Source of the DNA: Methylotetracoccus oryzae
GTDB lineage: Bacteria; Pseudomonadota; Gammaproteobacteria; Methylococcales; Methylococcaceae
NCBI RefSeq assembly: GCF_006175985.1
Contig: NZ_SRSH01000009.1
Location: 1 to 64,000, forward strand
DNA length: 64,000 bases
Direction of reading: 5' to 3'
Position numbers and translations under genes: made by a program. Each line of letters begins with the position of its first letter. The first letter of the stretch is position 1. Of this stretch, positions 54,366-63,850 are shown in pieces. The notes beneath the pieces are model-generated. The model saw only the letters and a list, made by a program, of their open reading frames with translations. It was not told where the DNA came from and made no database searches.

Positions 54366-55703
54366 TCAGAGCAGTACGCGCCGCAGGTCGCCCAGCAACT
54401 GCGCCAGGGTTGCGGCGAACCGCGCGGCTTCGGCGCCGTCGATGACCCGATGATCGTAGGACAGCGACAGCGGCAGCATCAGTCTCGGAACCCACTGGCC
54501 ATTTTGATAGACCGGTTTCAGTTGAGCCTTGCAAACGCCCAGAATGGAGACTTCGGGTGCGTTGACGATGGGCGTGAACGACGTGCCGCCTATGCCGCCC
54601 AGGCTGGAAATCGTGAAGGTACCGCCCTGCAGGTCCGTGTTGCGGAGCTTCCGATTGCGCGCACGCACGCCCAGTTCGGCCAGCTCCGCGGCGATTTCGT
54701 AGACGCTCTTGCGGTCGGCATCGCGTAGCACCGGCACCACGAGCCCATCGGGGGTGTCGACGGCAAAGCCGAGGTGGTAGTACTGCTTGAGGATCAGCTC
54801 CTCGCCGTTGGCCGCCAGAGACGCATTGAAGTTCGGGAAGGCCTTCAGCGTCGCGATGACGGCCTTCATGATGAACGGCAGCAGCGTCAGCTTGACCTCG
54901 CGCCGTTCGGCCTCCTGCTTGAGTGACACGCGGAAGGCTTCCAGGTCGGTGATGTCCGCCTCGTCCTGATGGGTGACATGTGGGATCCCCACCCAGGCGC
55001 GATGCAAGTTGGTGGCCGACAGCTTCTTGATCCGGGACATCGGCTTCCGGTCCACCGGGCCGAACTGCGAGAAATCGATCTCGACCGGCTCCGGCAGCGA
55101 AAAGCCAGACGCTGCGGTTCGCTCCGGTTGCTGGAGGCGCTGCTTGATGAAATTCTGCACATCCTCCTTCAGGATCCGCCCCTTGATGCCGGTTCCGCGA
55201 ATCTGAGCGAGATCGGCGCCCAGTTCCCGCGCGAACTTCCGTACGGACGGGCTGGCGTGCGGCGGCGCCCCCTCGCCAAGTGGAGTGGTCGTTGGTGGCG
55301 GCGGTGCTACCGCGGCGGTAACCTGAGCCGGTTGTGGCGTCGCCGCCGGGGCGGAAGGGGGCGCCGTGGCGGCAGCGGGCGGCTCCGCTGTGGGCTCGGG
55401 CTTTGGCGGTGCGGCAGCTGCTGCCGGTGCCGGTTCGCTCGCGGCAGTCGGCGCGTCCCCCTCTTCGACCACCAGCGTGAGAATCGGGGATCCCTGGCTG
55501 ACGCGGTCACCCAGTTGCACCTTCACTTCCTTGACCGTGCCCCCGAACGGGGAGGGCACTTCCATGGCCGCCTTGTCGCTCTCCAGTGCGATCAGTGAAT
55601 CATCCGCCTTGACCGCATCACCGGTCTTGACCAGGACCTCGATGATTTCGACGTTCTTGTAGTCACCGATATCCGGAACGGATACCACCGCTTCTCGACC
55701 CAT
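54366..55703 (-). CDS. aceF: Pyruvate dehydrogenase dihydrolipoyl acetyltransferase (E2)
   Basis: This 445-residue core subunit of the pyruvate dehydrogenase complex has a single lipoyl domain (Lys44 in ALESDKAAMEV), a long Pro/Ala linker (about 82-150), an E3/E1-binding domain (SPSVRKFARELGADLAQIRGTG) and a catalytic domain ending LSYDHRVIDGAEAARF. E. coli AceF has three lipoyl domains; one is common in other groups. It starts 10 bases after aceE. Confidence 0.95.
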   Translation of the reverse strand: MGREAVVSVPDIGDYKNVEIIEVLVKTGDAVKADDSLIALESDKAAMEVPSPFGGTVKEVKVQLGDRVSQGSPILTLVVEEGDAPTAASEPAPAAAAAPPKPEPTAEPPAAATAPPSAPAATPQPAQVTAAVAPPPPTTTPLGEGAPPHASPSVRKFARELGADLAQIRGTGIKGRILKEDVQNFIKQRLQQPERTAASGFSLPEPVEIDFSQFGPVDRKPMSRIKKLSATNLHRAWVGIPHVTHQDEADITDLEAFRVSLKQEAERREVKLTLLPFIMKAVIATLKAFPNFNASLAANGEELILKQYYHLGFAVDTPDGLVVPVLRDADRKSVYEIAAELAELGVRARNRKLRNTDLQGGTFTISSLGGIGGTSFTPIVNAPEVSILGVCKAQLKPVYQNGQWVPRLMLPLSLSYDHRVIDGAEAARFAATLAQLLGDLRRVLL

Positions 55704-55713
55704 AGATGAATTC

Positions 55714-58398
55714 CTAGACCGTCAGAGGATTGGGCTTTTCCGGATCGATCTCGTAGCGCTTCAGCGCCTCCGTGACCTTCTCCACCGGGATCTGGCCTTC
55801 ATCGGCCAGGGACTTGAGCGCGGCGACCGCGATGTAGTAACGGTCAACCTCGAAGAAACGGCGCAGCGCCTTGCGGCCGTCGCTGCGGCCGTAGCCATCG
55901 GTGCCGAGGACCGTGTAGTGCCGCGGTACCCAGGCGCGGATCATGTCGGGCACGGTCTTCATGTAGTCCGTTGCCGCGACGATGGGGCCCTTGGTGGGCG
56001 CCAGACATTCCTCGACGTAACTGATTCGCTTCGGCTGGTCGGGATGCAGGAGGTTCCAGCGTTCCTTTTCGAGCGCATCACGCCGCAACTCGCCAAAGCT
56101 TGTGGCGCTCCAGACATTGGCCTTGATGCCGAAGTCGTCGTCGAGGAGCTTTGCCGCGGCGATGCTTTCGCGGAGTATCGTGCCGCTGCCCAGCAGTTGT
56201 ACCGATGCCTTTTTTCCCGAGTCATGGATCTGGTACAGGCCCTTGATGATCCCTTGCTCCGATCCCTTCGGCATGTCCGGATGCGTGTAGTTTTCGTTCA
56301 TGACCGTGATGTAGTAGAAGACACTCTCGCCTTCCTGATACATCCGGCGCAGGCCGTCCTGAACGATAACCGCCAGTTCGTAGGCGAACGTCGGGTCGTA
56401 GCTGACACAATTGGGAATCGTCGACATCGTCAACAGGCTATGACCGTCCTGATGCTGCAGGCCTTCTCCGGCCAGCGTCGTGCGACCGGCCGTTCCGCCC
56501 ATCAAGAAGCCACGTACCTGCATGTCGCCCGCGGCCCACAGCAGATCGCCGACCCGCTGGTAGCCGAACATCGAGTAGTAGATGTAGAACGGGATCATCT
56601 GCACGCCGCAGCTGCTGTAAGCCGTTCCTGCGGCGATCCACGAGCAGGCGGAGCCTGCTTCGTTGATGCCTTCCTCGAGGATTTGCCCGGTCTTGTCCTC
56701 GCGGTAGTACATGATCTGGTCGGCGTCTTCAGGCGTGTAGAGCTGGCCGACCGACGAGTAGATACTGTACTGGCGGAACAAGCCCTCCATGCCGAAGGTA
56801 CGCGCCTCATCCGGCACGATGGGGACGATGTAGCGGCCCAGCTTCTTGTCGCGCAGCAGGATCGTCAGCATGCGGACGAAGACCATCGTCGTCGACAGCT
56901 CCCGGTCCTCGCTGTTCTTCAGCAGGCTTTCGAACAGGCTGAGATCCGGTACCTGCAGCAACGGCGCCTGCTCCCGCCGCGCCGGCAGGTAGCCGCCGAG
57001 CGCGTGCCGGCGCTCCTGCAGATACTTCATCTCCGGGCTATCCTCGGGTGGCTTGTAGAACGGGATTTCCGCCAGGCGGTCGTCCGAGACCGGGATGTTG
57101 AAGCGGTCGCGGAAGGCGCGCAGCGCCTCCTCGTTCATTTTCTTCTGCTGGTGCGTGATGTTCTGGCCTTCGCCTGCGCGGCCCATGCCGTAGCCCTTGA
57201 CGGTCTTGGCCAGGATTACGGTCGGCTGACCCTTGTGGTGCACGGCCGCATGGTAGGCCGCGTAAACCTTGTGGGGGTCATGACCGCCGCGATTGAGTCG
57301 CCAGATGTCCTCGTCGGACATGTTGGCGACCATCTCGAGCAACTCGGGGTATTTGCCGAAGAAGTGCTGGCGCGTGTAGGCCCCGCCCTTGGCCTTGTAG
57401 TTCTGGTACTCGCCGTCCACGGCCTCTTCCATGCGCTTGATCAGCAGGCCGGAATGATCCTTCAGGAACAGCGGATCCCAGTATGAGCCCCAGATGACCT
57501 TGATCACGTTCCAGCCGGCGCCGCGGAATTCCGCTTCCAGTTCCTGGATAATCTTGCCGTCGCCGCGCACCGGACCATCGAGACGCTGCAGATTGCAGTT
57601 GATCACGAAGACCAGGTTGTCCAGCTTCTCGCGTCCGGCCAGGCCAATCGCACCGCGGGATTCCGGCTCGTCCATTTCACCGTCGCCGCCGAAGAACCAG
57701 ACCTTGCGTTCTTCGGTCTTGAGAATGTCGCGGTTCTGAAGATATTTAAGGAAGCGGGCCTGATAGATCGACATGATGGGACCAAGCCCCATCGATACGG
57801 TCGGAAACTGCCAGAAATCCGGCATCAGCCATGGATGCGGGTAGGAAGACAGGCCGCCGCCGTCCACCTCCTGGCGGAAACGTTTGAGCTGCTCTTCGGT
57901 CAACCGGCCTTCCAGGTAAGCGCGCGAATAAATGCCCGGCGCCGCGTGGCCCTGGAAGTAGATCAGGTCGCCGCCATGTTCCTTGGTGGGTGCACGCCAG
58001 AAATGGTTGAACCCGACGTCGTAGAGCGTGGCCGCCGACGCGAAGCTGGCGATATGCCCACCGTATTCACTCGACTTGCGGTTGGCTTGCAGTACCATCG
58101 CCAGCGCGTTCCAGCGCACGTATGAACGGATGCGACCCTCGATTTCCTGGTCGCCCGGTATGCGGGCTTCCATTTGCGGCGGGATGGTATTGAGGTAGGC
58201 CGTATTCGCCTTGTACGGCAGGTTCGCGCCCGAGCGGCGAGCCTTCTCGACGAGGGACTCGATCAGGAAATGCGCCCGCTCGATTCCCTCCTGCTCGATG
58301 ACCGCGGCCAGCGCATCGAGCCATTCCCGCGTCTCGCCGGGGTCGACATCGCGGTCGTGTGGGACTTGCGCGAGCGTGAGGGGATTGACTGCTGCCAT
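55714..58398 (-). CDS. aceE: Pyruvate dehydrogenase E1, homodimeric type
   Basis: This 894-residue thiamine-diphosphate enzyme decarboxylates pyruvate and acetylates the E2 lipoyl group. It is full length for the homodimeric gammaproteobacterial E1: GHAAPGIYSRAYLEGRLTEEQL, the TPP-binding GDGEMDEPESRGAIGLAGRE with NCNLQRLDGPVRG, and FGMEGLFRQYSIYSSVGQLYTPEDADQ. It heads aceE-aceF-lpdA; a perfect TATAAT on the minus strand 40 bases upstream suggests the promoter. Confidence 0.97.
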   Translation of the reverse strand: MAAVNPLTLAQVPHDRDVDPGETREWLDALAAVIEQEGIERAHFLIESLVEKARRSGANLPYKANTAYLNTIPPQMEARIPGDQEIEGRIRSYVRWNALAMVLQANRKSSEYGGHIASFASAATLYDVGFNHFWRAPTKEHGGDLIYFQGHAAPGIYSRAYLEGRLTEEQLKRFRQEVDGGGLSSYPHPWLMPDFWQFPTVSMGLGPIMSIYQARFLKYLQNRDILKTEERKVWFFGGDGEMDEPESRGAIGLAGREKLDNLVFVINCNLQRLDGPVRGDGKIIQELEAEFRGAGWNVIKVIWGSYWDPLFLKDHSGLLIKRMEEAVDGEYQNYKAKGGAYTRQHFFGKYPELLEMVANMSDEDIWRLNRGGHDPHKVYAAYHAAVHHKGQPTVILAKTVKGYGMGRAGEGQNITHQQKKMNEEALRAFRDRFNIPVSDDRLAEIPFYKPPEDSPEMKYLQERRHALGGYLPARREQAPLLQVPDLSLFESLLKNSEDRELSTTMVFVRMLTILLRDKKLGRYIVPIVPDEARTFGMEGLFRQYSIYSSVGQLYTPEDADQIMYYREDKTGQILEEGINEAGSACSWIAAGTAYSSCGVQMIPFYIYYSMFGYQRVGDLLWAAGDMQVRGFLMGGTAGRTTLAGEGLQHQDGHSLLTMSTIPNCVSYDPTFAYELAVIVQDGLRRMYQEGESVFYYITVMNENYTHPDMPKGSEQGIIKGLYQIHDSGKKASVQLLGSGTILRESIAAAKLLDDDFGIKANVWSATSFGELRRDALEKERWNLLHPDQPKRISYVEECLAPTKGPIVAATDYMKTVPDMIRAWVPRHYTVLGTDGYGRSDGRKALRRFFEVDRYYIAVAALKSLADEGQIPVEKVTEALKRYEIDPEKPNPLTV

Positions 58399-58437
58399 GT
58401 GTGCCTTTACGTACGCTGGGGTTTGAACAATCGGCGG

Positions 58438-58443
58438 ATTATA
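58438..58443 (-). promoter_or_regulatory. Predicted -10 element upstream of aceE
   Basis: The minus strand reads TATAAT here, 40-45 bases before the aceE start. The hexamer 17 bases upstream (GGATAC) is a poor -35, so an activator or an extended element may be needed. Confidence 0.4.
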
Positions 58444-58524
58444 GTCTTACCGCTCCCCTGGTATCCATGCCCCAAGGGGGAAACGGTTTGTGGACGGGGA
58501 GGGATGGTGCGCGGGTGTTTGCAC

Positions 58525-59151
58525 TCAGAGCGCGAACAGGGACAACAGGCCGCGGGCCGCGGTTTCCGGGTCGTTTTCGCCGAAGACGGCATCGACCACG
58601 GCCAGCAGATCCGCGCCGGCTTCGATGAGCTCCCCGCCATTTCTTTTCGTGATGCCGCCGATCGCGACGATCGGGATTGCCAGCCGTGATCGGGCGGCTA
58701 GCAAGGTATCGAGACGAGCGGGAGAGGCCAGAGGTTTGGTGACTGAGGAGAAGAACCGGCCGAAAGCGACATAGTCTGCACCCTGGGTCGCCGCATGTTC
58801 GGCTCGTGCCAACGAGTCGTAACAGGAGATGCCGATGATCGACCGCGCGCCCAGCAGGGCGCGGGCTTCCATTATCGAAACGTCCTCGCGGCCCAAATGT
58901 ACGCCGTCCGCCCCGATGCTGGCCGCTAACTCGGCGTCATCGTTGATGATGAGCGGGACGTTGAATTCCCGGCAGATACTCCTCAGAAGCGCGGCTTTGC
59001 GGGCCCGTTCCGAAGGCAGCTTCTCGCGCAACTGAACTACTGCGGCGCCACCCTGCAAGGCGCTCGTGACTGAGGCGGTAAGCGCCGCATGCGGCTCACC
59101 ATCGCGCGTGATGACGTAAAGACCGCGGCGCGGGAACGGCAACGGGCCCAT
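58525..59151 (-). CDS. thiE: Thiamine-phosphate synthase
   Basis: This 208-residue TIM-barrel enzyme joins the thiazole and pyrimidine moieties of thiamine. Motifs are VVQLREKLPS, LIINDDAELAASIGADGVHLGREDV, and the segment GADYVAFGRFFSSVTKP with the family-typical GxxxxT/S. It precedes aceE on the same strand, whose product needs thiamine diphosphate; the 126-base gap and aceE promoter suggest separate control. Confidence 0.93.
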   Translation of the reverse strand: MGPLPFPRRGLYVITRDGEPHAALTASVTSALQGGAAVVQLREKLPSERARKAALLRSICREFNVPLIINDDAELAASIGADGVHLGREDVSIMEARALLGARSIIGISCYDSLARAEHAATQGADYVAFGRFFSSVTKPLASPARLDTLLAARSRLAIPIVAIGGITKRNGGELIEAGADLLAVVDAVFGENDPETAARGLLSLFAL

Positions 59152-59188
59152 GCGCCTGGTCAGGCGTAACGCCTCGCCAGCGACCCGG

Positions 59189-59587
59189 TTACCAGCCCCA
59201 CGGGCCCCACATGCCCCAATTCATCGCCGCGTCTTCGTTCATCATTGCCGCCTGCCGCTGTTCGTCGGCGATCGACTTCTGTATGGCGAGCTGCTGATAG
59301 CGCTGATAAGCCGCGCCGTCACCAGCGTAGAGGCATTGGCAATATTTGGCGTCGGCGTAAATGAAACGCACCGAGTCGTTTTCGTTGTGCGGAACCAGTT
59401 TGAGCTGGGTCAGCGTCTGGAGGTGGGCTTTTTTGTCCGGTGTGTCAGCGTATTTGATCTGGAAGCCCGACGCCGCGAGCATCTGCTCGATGTCGGTGAC
59501 TTCGTTGCGCTCGATTGCGGCGCACCCACTCATCAGACCGGCTACGGATGCCGCGATGATCACGCCCCGGATGTTCTCTATGCCCAT
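59189..59587 (-). CDS. Lipoprotein of unknown function with CQC motif (paralogue 1)
   Basis: This 132-residue lipoprotein has the signal RGVIIAASVAGLMSGC. The mature part contains MLAASGFQIKYADTPDKKAHL, the segment YADAKYCQCLYAGDGAAYQRYQ and an aromatic end NWGMWGPWGW. The same three blocks recur in the adjacent paralogue (59707-60135), so they define a family I do not recognise by function. The C-terminal WGPWGW could be membrane- or surface-interacting. The two genes are 119 bases apart. Confidence 0.75.
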   Translation of the reverse strand: MGIENIRGVIIAASVAGLMSGCAAIERNEVTDIEQMLAASGFQIKYADTPDKKAHLQTLTQLKLVPHNENDSVRFIYADAKYCQCLYAGDGAAYQRYQQLAIQKSIADEQRQAAMMNEDAAMNWGMWGPWGW

Positions 59588-59706
59588 GCCTCGAATCCCT
59601 CGTGTGACGAAATACCCAGAGGGACTATTATGCCGGAAGTTCGTGCTGGCTGCCCTCGCCTTGGCCGACCCACGGCCGGTTCGCGCCTAACCGTGTTCCC
59701 ACAGTT

Positions 59707-60135
59707 CTACAGACCGCCCCCATACGGGCCCCACATATCCCAGCGCATGCGGTTGGCGTGGTTCCACATGGTCTGTTGCCGCTGCTGGTCCATCTTGGAA
59801 TTTTTGCGCGCGTAGTCCTGGTACCGCTTGTAGGCGGCCTGATCGCCAACATAGAGGCACTGGCAGTAGGTCGCGTCGGCATAAACAAAGCGGGGCGTGT
59901 CGCCGTCCTTGTGTCCTGTGATATCCAGCTGTGGCAGGGACTGGAGATGCGCCATTTTCTCGGGCGTATCCGCGAGCTTCTCTTCAAATCCGGCGGCGAT
60001 GAGCATTTGTTCGACTTCCGTGACCTGCCCCTTCTCCATGGTCGCACAACCCGACGCAGTAAAGGCTACAAGAAGCGTGGTCAGGCTTCCGGCCCAGTTC
60101 GGGCGCAGTCGCGTTGCGGCGTTCATGTTCATCAT
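59707..60135 (-). CDS. Lipoprotein of unknown function with CQC motif (paralogue 2)
   Basis: This 142-residue lipoprotein begins at one of several clustered ATGs (60135 chosen, GGAG 12 bases upstream) and has the lipobox TASGC. It shares with its neighbour MLIAAGFEEKLADTPEKMAHLQSL, then YADATYCQCLYVGDQAAYKRYQ and an ending MRWDMWGPYGG. The cysteine pair in CQC is fully conserved between the paralogues and might bind metal or form a disulfide, but this is speculation. The pair is a tandem duplication. Confidence 0.75.
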   Translation of the reverse strand: MMNMNAATRLRPNWAGSLTTLLVAFTASGCATMEKGQVTEVEQMLIAAGFEEKLADTPEKMAHLQSLPQLDITGHKDGDTPRFVYADATYCQCLYVGDQAAYKRYQDYARKNSKMDQQRQQTMWNHANRMRWDMWGPYGGGL

Positions 60136-60420
60136 CGGGTTTCGGTTCTCCGACTTGGTTATGGGTGGATCGGCAGCGTCTGAGGCCGCCGAAGAGCAGG
60201 CAGGCTGGTCCGCTTGCGCCATCTCTTCCGGATACTACACGGGGTCCGCGCAGCTTGACAAAGGACTGACTGAGCCATCGCCGGGAAAGCGTTGGGGCGT
60301 GCGCTTGGTGAGACTCGCAATCAGAAGGACTGTGGTGGGGTTGAACTGATCGCTTGCGCGGATCGTCCTTGAGCCGGTTGCCGGGGGCGCAGCAGGCCCG
60401 CAGTTCGACGAGGACTCCCG

Positions 60421-61407
60421 TCATTCAAGAGCGCTGCGCAGTGAGGAACCACCCCGATTCAGGTCGGAGGGGTAGTGCATGCTGCGTGGGCGAGCGGCGG
60501 GGCGAGCGGGTGTGTGCAGCCAGACGCCAAGGCTCAGGATGCCCAGTACGGCAAGGATCCCGTCGGCAACCCAGACCCAGAACAATCGCGTTCCCGCCTG
60601 CGTCATGAGTTCGGCCCCCAGTTGATTGCGAATCTCGTGCAGCAGGTCGGTGCTCGCTTCGCGATAGACAAGATAGCTGGCCACCCCGATGACGAGCAGA
60701 CCGAAAAGGCGCCGCAGCGCCGTGCCATTGACGAAGCGTGCGATCAGTGCGCCCAGAAGACTGCCGCCGACTGTCCCGCCGACGATGATGCCGGCCAGAT
60801 CGAGATCGATGCTGACGTGCTGGATGTGCCCCGCGAGGGCGGCGAAAGACTGCAATGCCAGCACCATCAAGGAAGTGCCGACGGCCGACTGCATGGGCAG
60901 CCCTCCCAGCAAGGCCAGGGCGGGCACGATCAAAAAGCCGCCGCCGGCACCGACCAGTCCGGTAAGGCAGCCTACCAGAATGCCGTCGAACGCGATGGCC
61001 AATAGTGGCAGGTGGGCTGGACACAGCGGGCCTCCGAGCTCACTTTCGGGTGTCCGCCGGCTGCTGCTCAGCATCGCAAACGCCGTCCCGAACATCAGCA
61101 TCGCGAAACCCAGCAGCAGGACGCTGCTTGGAACGAACTCGGCCAGGCGCCCGCCGGCATAGGCGCCGAGCATGCTGGCGAGCCCGAACGAAAGGCCGGT
61201 CTTCCAGCAGACACTCCCGCGCAGGGCGCGACCGATCATGGCCACCGCACTCGTCGTTCCAACGACCAGCAGCGAGGTCGCGATGGCCGCTTTGGGCTCC
61301 ATGTGGACGAGATAGACCAACAGGGGTAGCGTCAGTATCGAGCCGCCGCCGCCGAGCAGTCCCAGCAGCAGTCCGATCCCCGCCGAGAGGATGACGATCA
61401 GCGTCAT
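60421..61407 (-). CDS. TauE/SafE-type permease (first)
   Basis: This 328-residue inner-membrane protein has about eight helices and the repeated TauE/SafE motif: GLLLGLLGGGGSILTLPLLVYLVHMEPKAAIATSLLVVG near the N-terminus and GCLTGLVGAGGGFLIVPALALLGGLPMQSAVGTSLMV in the middle. Family members export sulfite, sulfoacetate or other organic anions. It is longer than its neighbour at 62994 by a C-terminal segment (about 280-328) that includes a further helix. Substrate unknown. Confidence 0.88.
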   Translation of the reverse strand: MTLIVILSAGIGLLLGLLGGGGSILTLPLLVYLVHMEPKAAIATSLLVVGTTSAVAMIGRALRGSVCWKTGLSFGLASMLGAYAGGRLAEFVPSSVLLLGFAMLMFGTAFAMLSSSRRTPESELGGPLCPAHLPLLAIAFDGILVGCLTGLVGAGGGFLIVPALALLGGLPMQSAVGTSLMVLALQSFAALAGHIQHVSIDLDLAGIIVGGTVGGSLLGALIARFVNGTALRRLFGLLVIGVASYLVYREASTDLLHEIRNQLGAELMTQAGTRLFWVWVADGILAVLGILSLGVWLHTPARPAARPRSMHYPSDLNRGGSSLRSALE

Positions 61408-61692
61408 GACCGGTTTACTCCGTTGCAGTCAGCGAACGGTGCGCTGGAGGTGTCTGGCGTTGAGGTGCGGTTCATCGAAGCAGCTGCTCGGGTCAGTGGC
61501 GATGCAGCAGGCTGCCAGCTACTTCCGTGCCAGGGAATGACAACGGGGCGTGCGTTGCGGCACGGGCTCCGGTGGCCGCAGGTCGTCGGTCTGGGGATCT
61601 CGCGAGAGAGGGAGGTTCGAATGTCTCGGTCTGTTTCGTAGTGAAACGTGTGAGGCGCCTTGAAACGGGCGCCTTAACGCTCCGCTCGGCGG

Positions 61693-62931
61693 TCAAAGCG
61701 CGGGACTGGGAAAATCTTGACGAGCCGCTCGGACAGCCTGGATGCGCAGGTCGCGTAGCGCTTGTCCGAAGGCTTCGCCGCGGAGGCCGCGTTCCGTCAG
61801 GGCCTGGGTCTTTACCTGGCGGGCGGCGTTGCGCGCTGCGCGGATCCAGTCGGCTTGCGGGTAAGGTCGGTTCTCATAACCCGCACGCCCACGGGCGTCG
61901 GCTTCGCAGGCCAGGAGAAAGTTCTGGGTGTCGTCGCCGCGATGAAAGGCGTCGATGCGCTGGAGCAGGTCCACGAGCGTCGCGGCACGCAATTCGAAGA
62001 CACGGTGACACGTCCCGTGATGGAGCATGACCTTCTCGGCCAGTTTGCGGTAGGCATTCGGAACCTTGAGCCGAGTGCACAGATCGCGGAGGGGGGCGAG
62101 CCCGCGCTGTTCGTGTCCGTGATGACGCGGGATTAGCTCCGGCGGTGTGGTGCCTTTGCCCAGGTCGTGCATCAATGCCGCGAAGCGCACGCAGGCATCT
62201 TCGCTCAGACGGACCGCCTGGTCGAGCACCATCAGGGTATGCAACCCGGTGTCAATCTCCGGATGGTACTCAGCTCGTTGCGGGATACCGAACAGGCGTT
62301 CGATCTCCGGAAACAGCACGCGCAACGCACCGCAGGATCTCAACGTTTCGAAAAAGGCGCGAGGCACCGCTTCGCCGAGCGCGCGTTCCAGTTCCAGCCA
62401 GACCCGCTCCGGCACCAGCGCGTCAGCTTCCCCGGCAGCGACCATTTCGTCCATCAGGCGCCGCGTCTCCTCGGCAACCGTGAATCCGATGCCCGCGTAG
62501 CGAGCGGCAAAGCGCGCAATCCTCAGAATCCTTACTGGGTCCTCCCGGAATGCCGGCGACACGTGGCGCAGGCAGCGGCCTTCGAGATCACGCTGGCCTC
62601 CGTAGGGATCGATCAGCCGGCCGTTCTCATCGATTGCCATCGCGTTGATGGTGAGGTCGCGTCGGAGCAGGTCGTCCTCGAGCGTGACGTCGGGGCCAGT
62701 ATGCACGGCGAAGCCGCGGTATCCCGGCGCCGTTTTGCGCTCGGTTCGCGCCAGCGCGTGCTCCTCGTGCGTTTTCGGGTGCAAAAACACCGGAAAGTCC
62801 TTGCCGACGGGTTTGAACCCCAGTGCGATCATCTGCTCAGGCGTGGCGCCGATCACGACCCAGTCGCGTTCTGAAACCGGTCGCCCCAGGAGTTGGTCGC
62901 GCACGGCGCCGCCGACGAGATAGCGCTTCAT
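61693..62931 (-). CDS. cca: Multifunctional CCA tRNA nucleotidyltransferase
   Basis: This 412-residue class II enzyme adds or repairs the 3-prime CCA of tRNAs. The head shows [13 protein letters not shown] and [12 protein letters not shown]; the neck has the template region with [18 protein letters not shown]; a C-terminal HD domain (ALMHDLGKG and HHGHEQRG) makes it the bacterial multifunctional form with phosphatase and phosphodiesterase activities. It lies between two TauE/SafE genes without obvious linkage. Confidence 0.95.
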   Translation of the reverse strand: MKRYLVGGAVRDQLLGRPVSERDWVVIGATPEQMIALGFKPVGKDFPVFLHPKTHEEHALARTERKTAPGYRGFAVHTGPDVTLEDDLLRRDLTINAMAIDENGRLIDPYGGQRDLEGRCLRHVSPAFREDPVRILRIARFAARYAGIGFTVAEETRRLMDEMVAAGEADALVPERVWLELERALGEAVPRAFFETLRSCGALRVLFPEIERLFGIPQRAEYHPEIDTGLHTLMVLDQAVRLSEDACVRFAALMHDLGKGTTPPELIPRHHGHEQRGLAPLRDLCTRLKVPNAYRKLAEKVMLHHGTCHRVFELRAATLVDLLQRIDAFHRGDDTQNFLLACEADARGRAGYENRPYPQADWIRAARNAARQVKTQALTERGLRGEAFGQALRDLRIQAVRAARQDFPSPAL

Positions 62932-62993
62932 GTTGCGGTTGTTGAAGGGATACCTGATAGGATTCGAGCATTCTAATCGGGGCGTAACGGTCT

Positions 62994-63842
62994 ATGTGGG
63001 AATCCCTGCTGCTGTACCTGATCTGTGGGGCCATCGCCGGTCTGGCGGCCGGCTTGTTCGGTATCGGTGGCGGCATCGTGATCGTGCCGTTTCTCGCCTG
63101 GTTGCTTCCAGGTCAAGGCTTCCCGGATTCTCTCGTGATGCTGTCGGCAGTCGCCACATCGCTGGCGACTATCGTCGTCACGTCCATATCATCGGTCTCC
63201 GCGCATCACCGCCAAGGCGCGGTCTCGTGGCCCACCGTGTGGCGTCTGGCGCCCGGCCTCGTTCTAGGTTCGATCCTGGGGCCACTGGTCGCCCGACACC
63301 TGCCGGTGCCGGTGTTCAAGTCGCTGTTCGGACTGTTCCTCTGGTGGGTTGCTGCGCGGACGTTGGGGCAGTCACGGCGCGGCGCCCCGATGCACCCGAC
63401 TGCGGGCGTGGCCTTTGCCGCTTTCGGGACACTGATCGGGCTCTCATCGGCGGTACTCGGTATCGGCGGAGGCACCTTGAGCGTGCCGTACCTGTTGCGT
63501 AACGGTTATCCAATGACCGAAGCCGTTGCCGTGGCCGGTGCCTGCGGATTTCCGATTGCAATCGTCGGCACGGCGACCTACCTCTTGCTAGGCTGGTCGC
63601 AGGCCACGATGCCCGTGCCGAGTATTGGCTATGTTTTTCTGCCTGCCTTCGTCGGCATCGTCGCGGCCAGCGTGCCCGCTGCCGCCGTGGGCGCCCGACT
63701 CGCGCACCGGCTCCCGACACAACGACTGAAACAGGCGTTTGCGCTGATCCTGATCGGTGTCGGTGCCCGCTTGCTCTGGCAGGGCGGAATGCCACTGGGT
63801 TCAGCGCTGTGGCAAACCCTGCGACCGTTGATCATCGAGTGA
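62994..63842 (+). CDS. TauE/SafE-type permease (second)
   Basis: This 282-residue inner-membrane protein has about eight helices and the two characteristic glycine-rich repeats: AGLAAGLFGIGGGIVIVPFLAWLLPG near residue 15 and LIGLSSAVLGIGGGTLSVPYLLRNG in the middle. It is related to the permease at 60421 but clearly diverged. The SelW-like gene follows 8 bases downstream, so they are probably co-transcribed. Substrate unknown; anion export is the family role. Confidence 0.88.
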   Translation: MWESLLLYLICGAIAGLAAGLFGIGGGIVIVPFLAWLLPGQGFPDSLVMLSAVATSLATIVVTSISSVSAHHRQGAVSWPTVWRLAPGLVLGSILGPLVARHLPVPVFKSLFGLFLWWVAARTLGQSRRGAPMHPTAGVAFAAFGTLIGLSSAVLGIGGGTLSVPYLLRNGYPMTEAVAVAGACGFPIAIVGTATYLLLGWSQATMPVPSIGYVFLPAFVGIVAASVPAAAVGARLAHRLPTQRLKQAFALILIGVGARLLWQGGMPLGSALWQTLRPLIIE

Positions 63843-63850
63843 GGTTCGCT

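Noticed and set aside
55918-57486. Plus-strand open frame (522 codons) opposite aceE
   Set aside because: It is antisense to highly conserved E1 sequence and has no start signals or domain.
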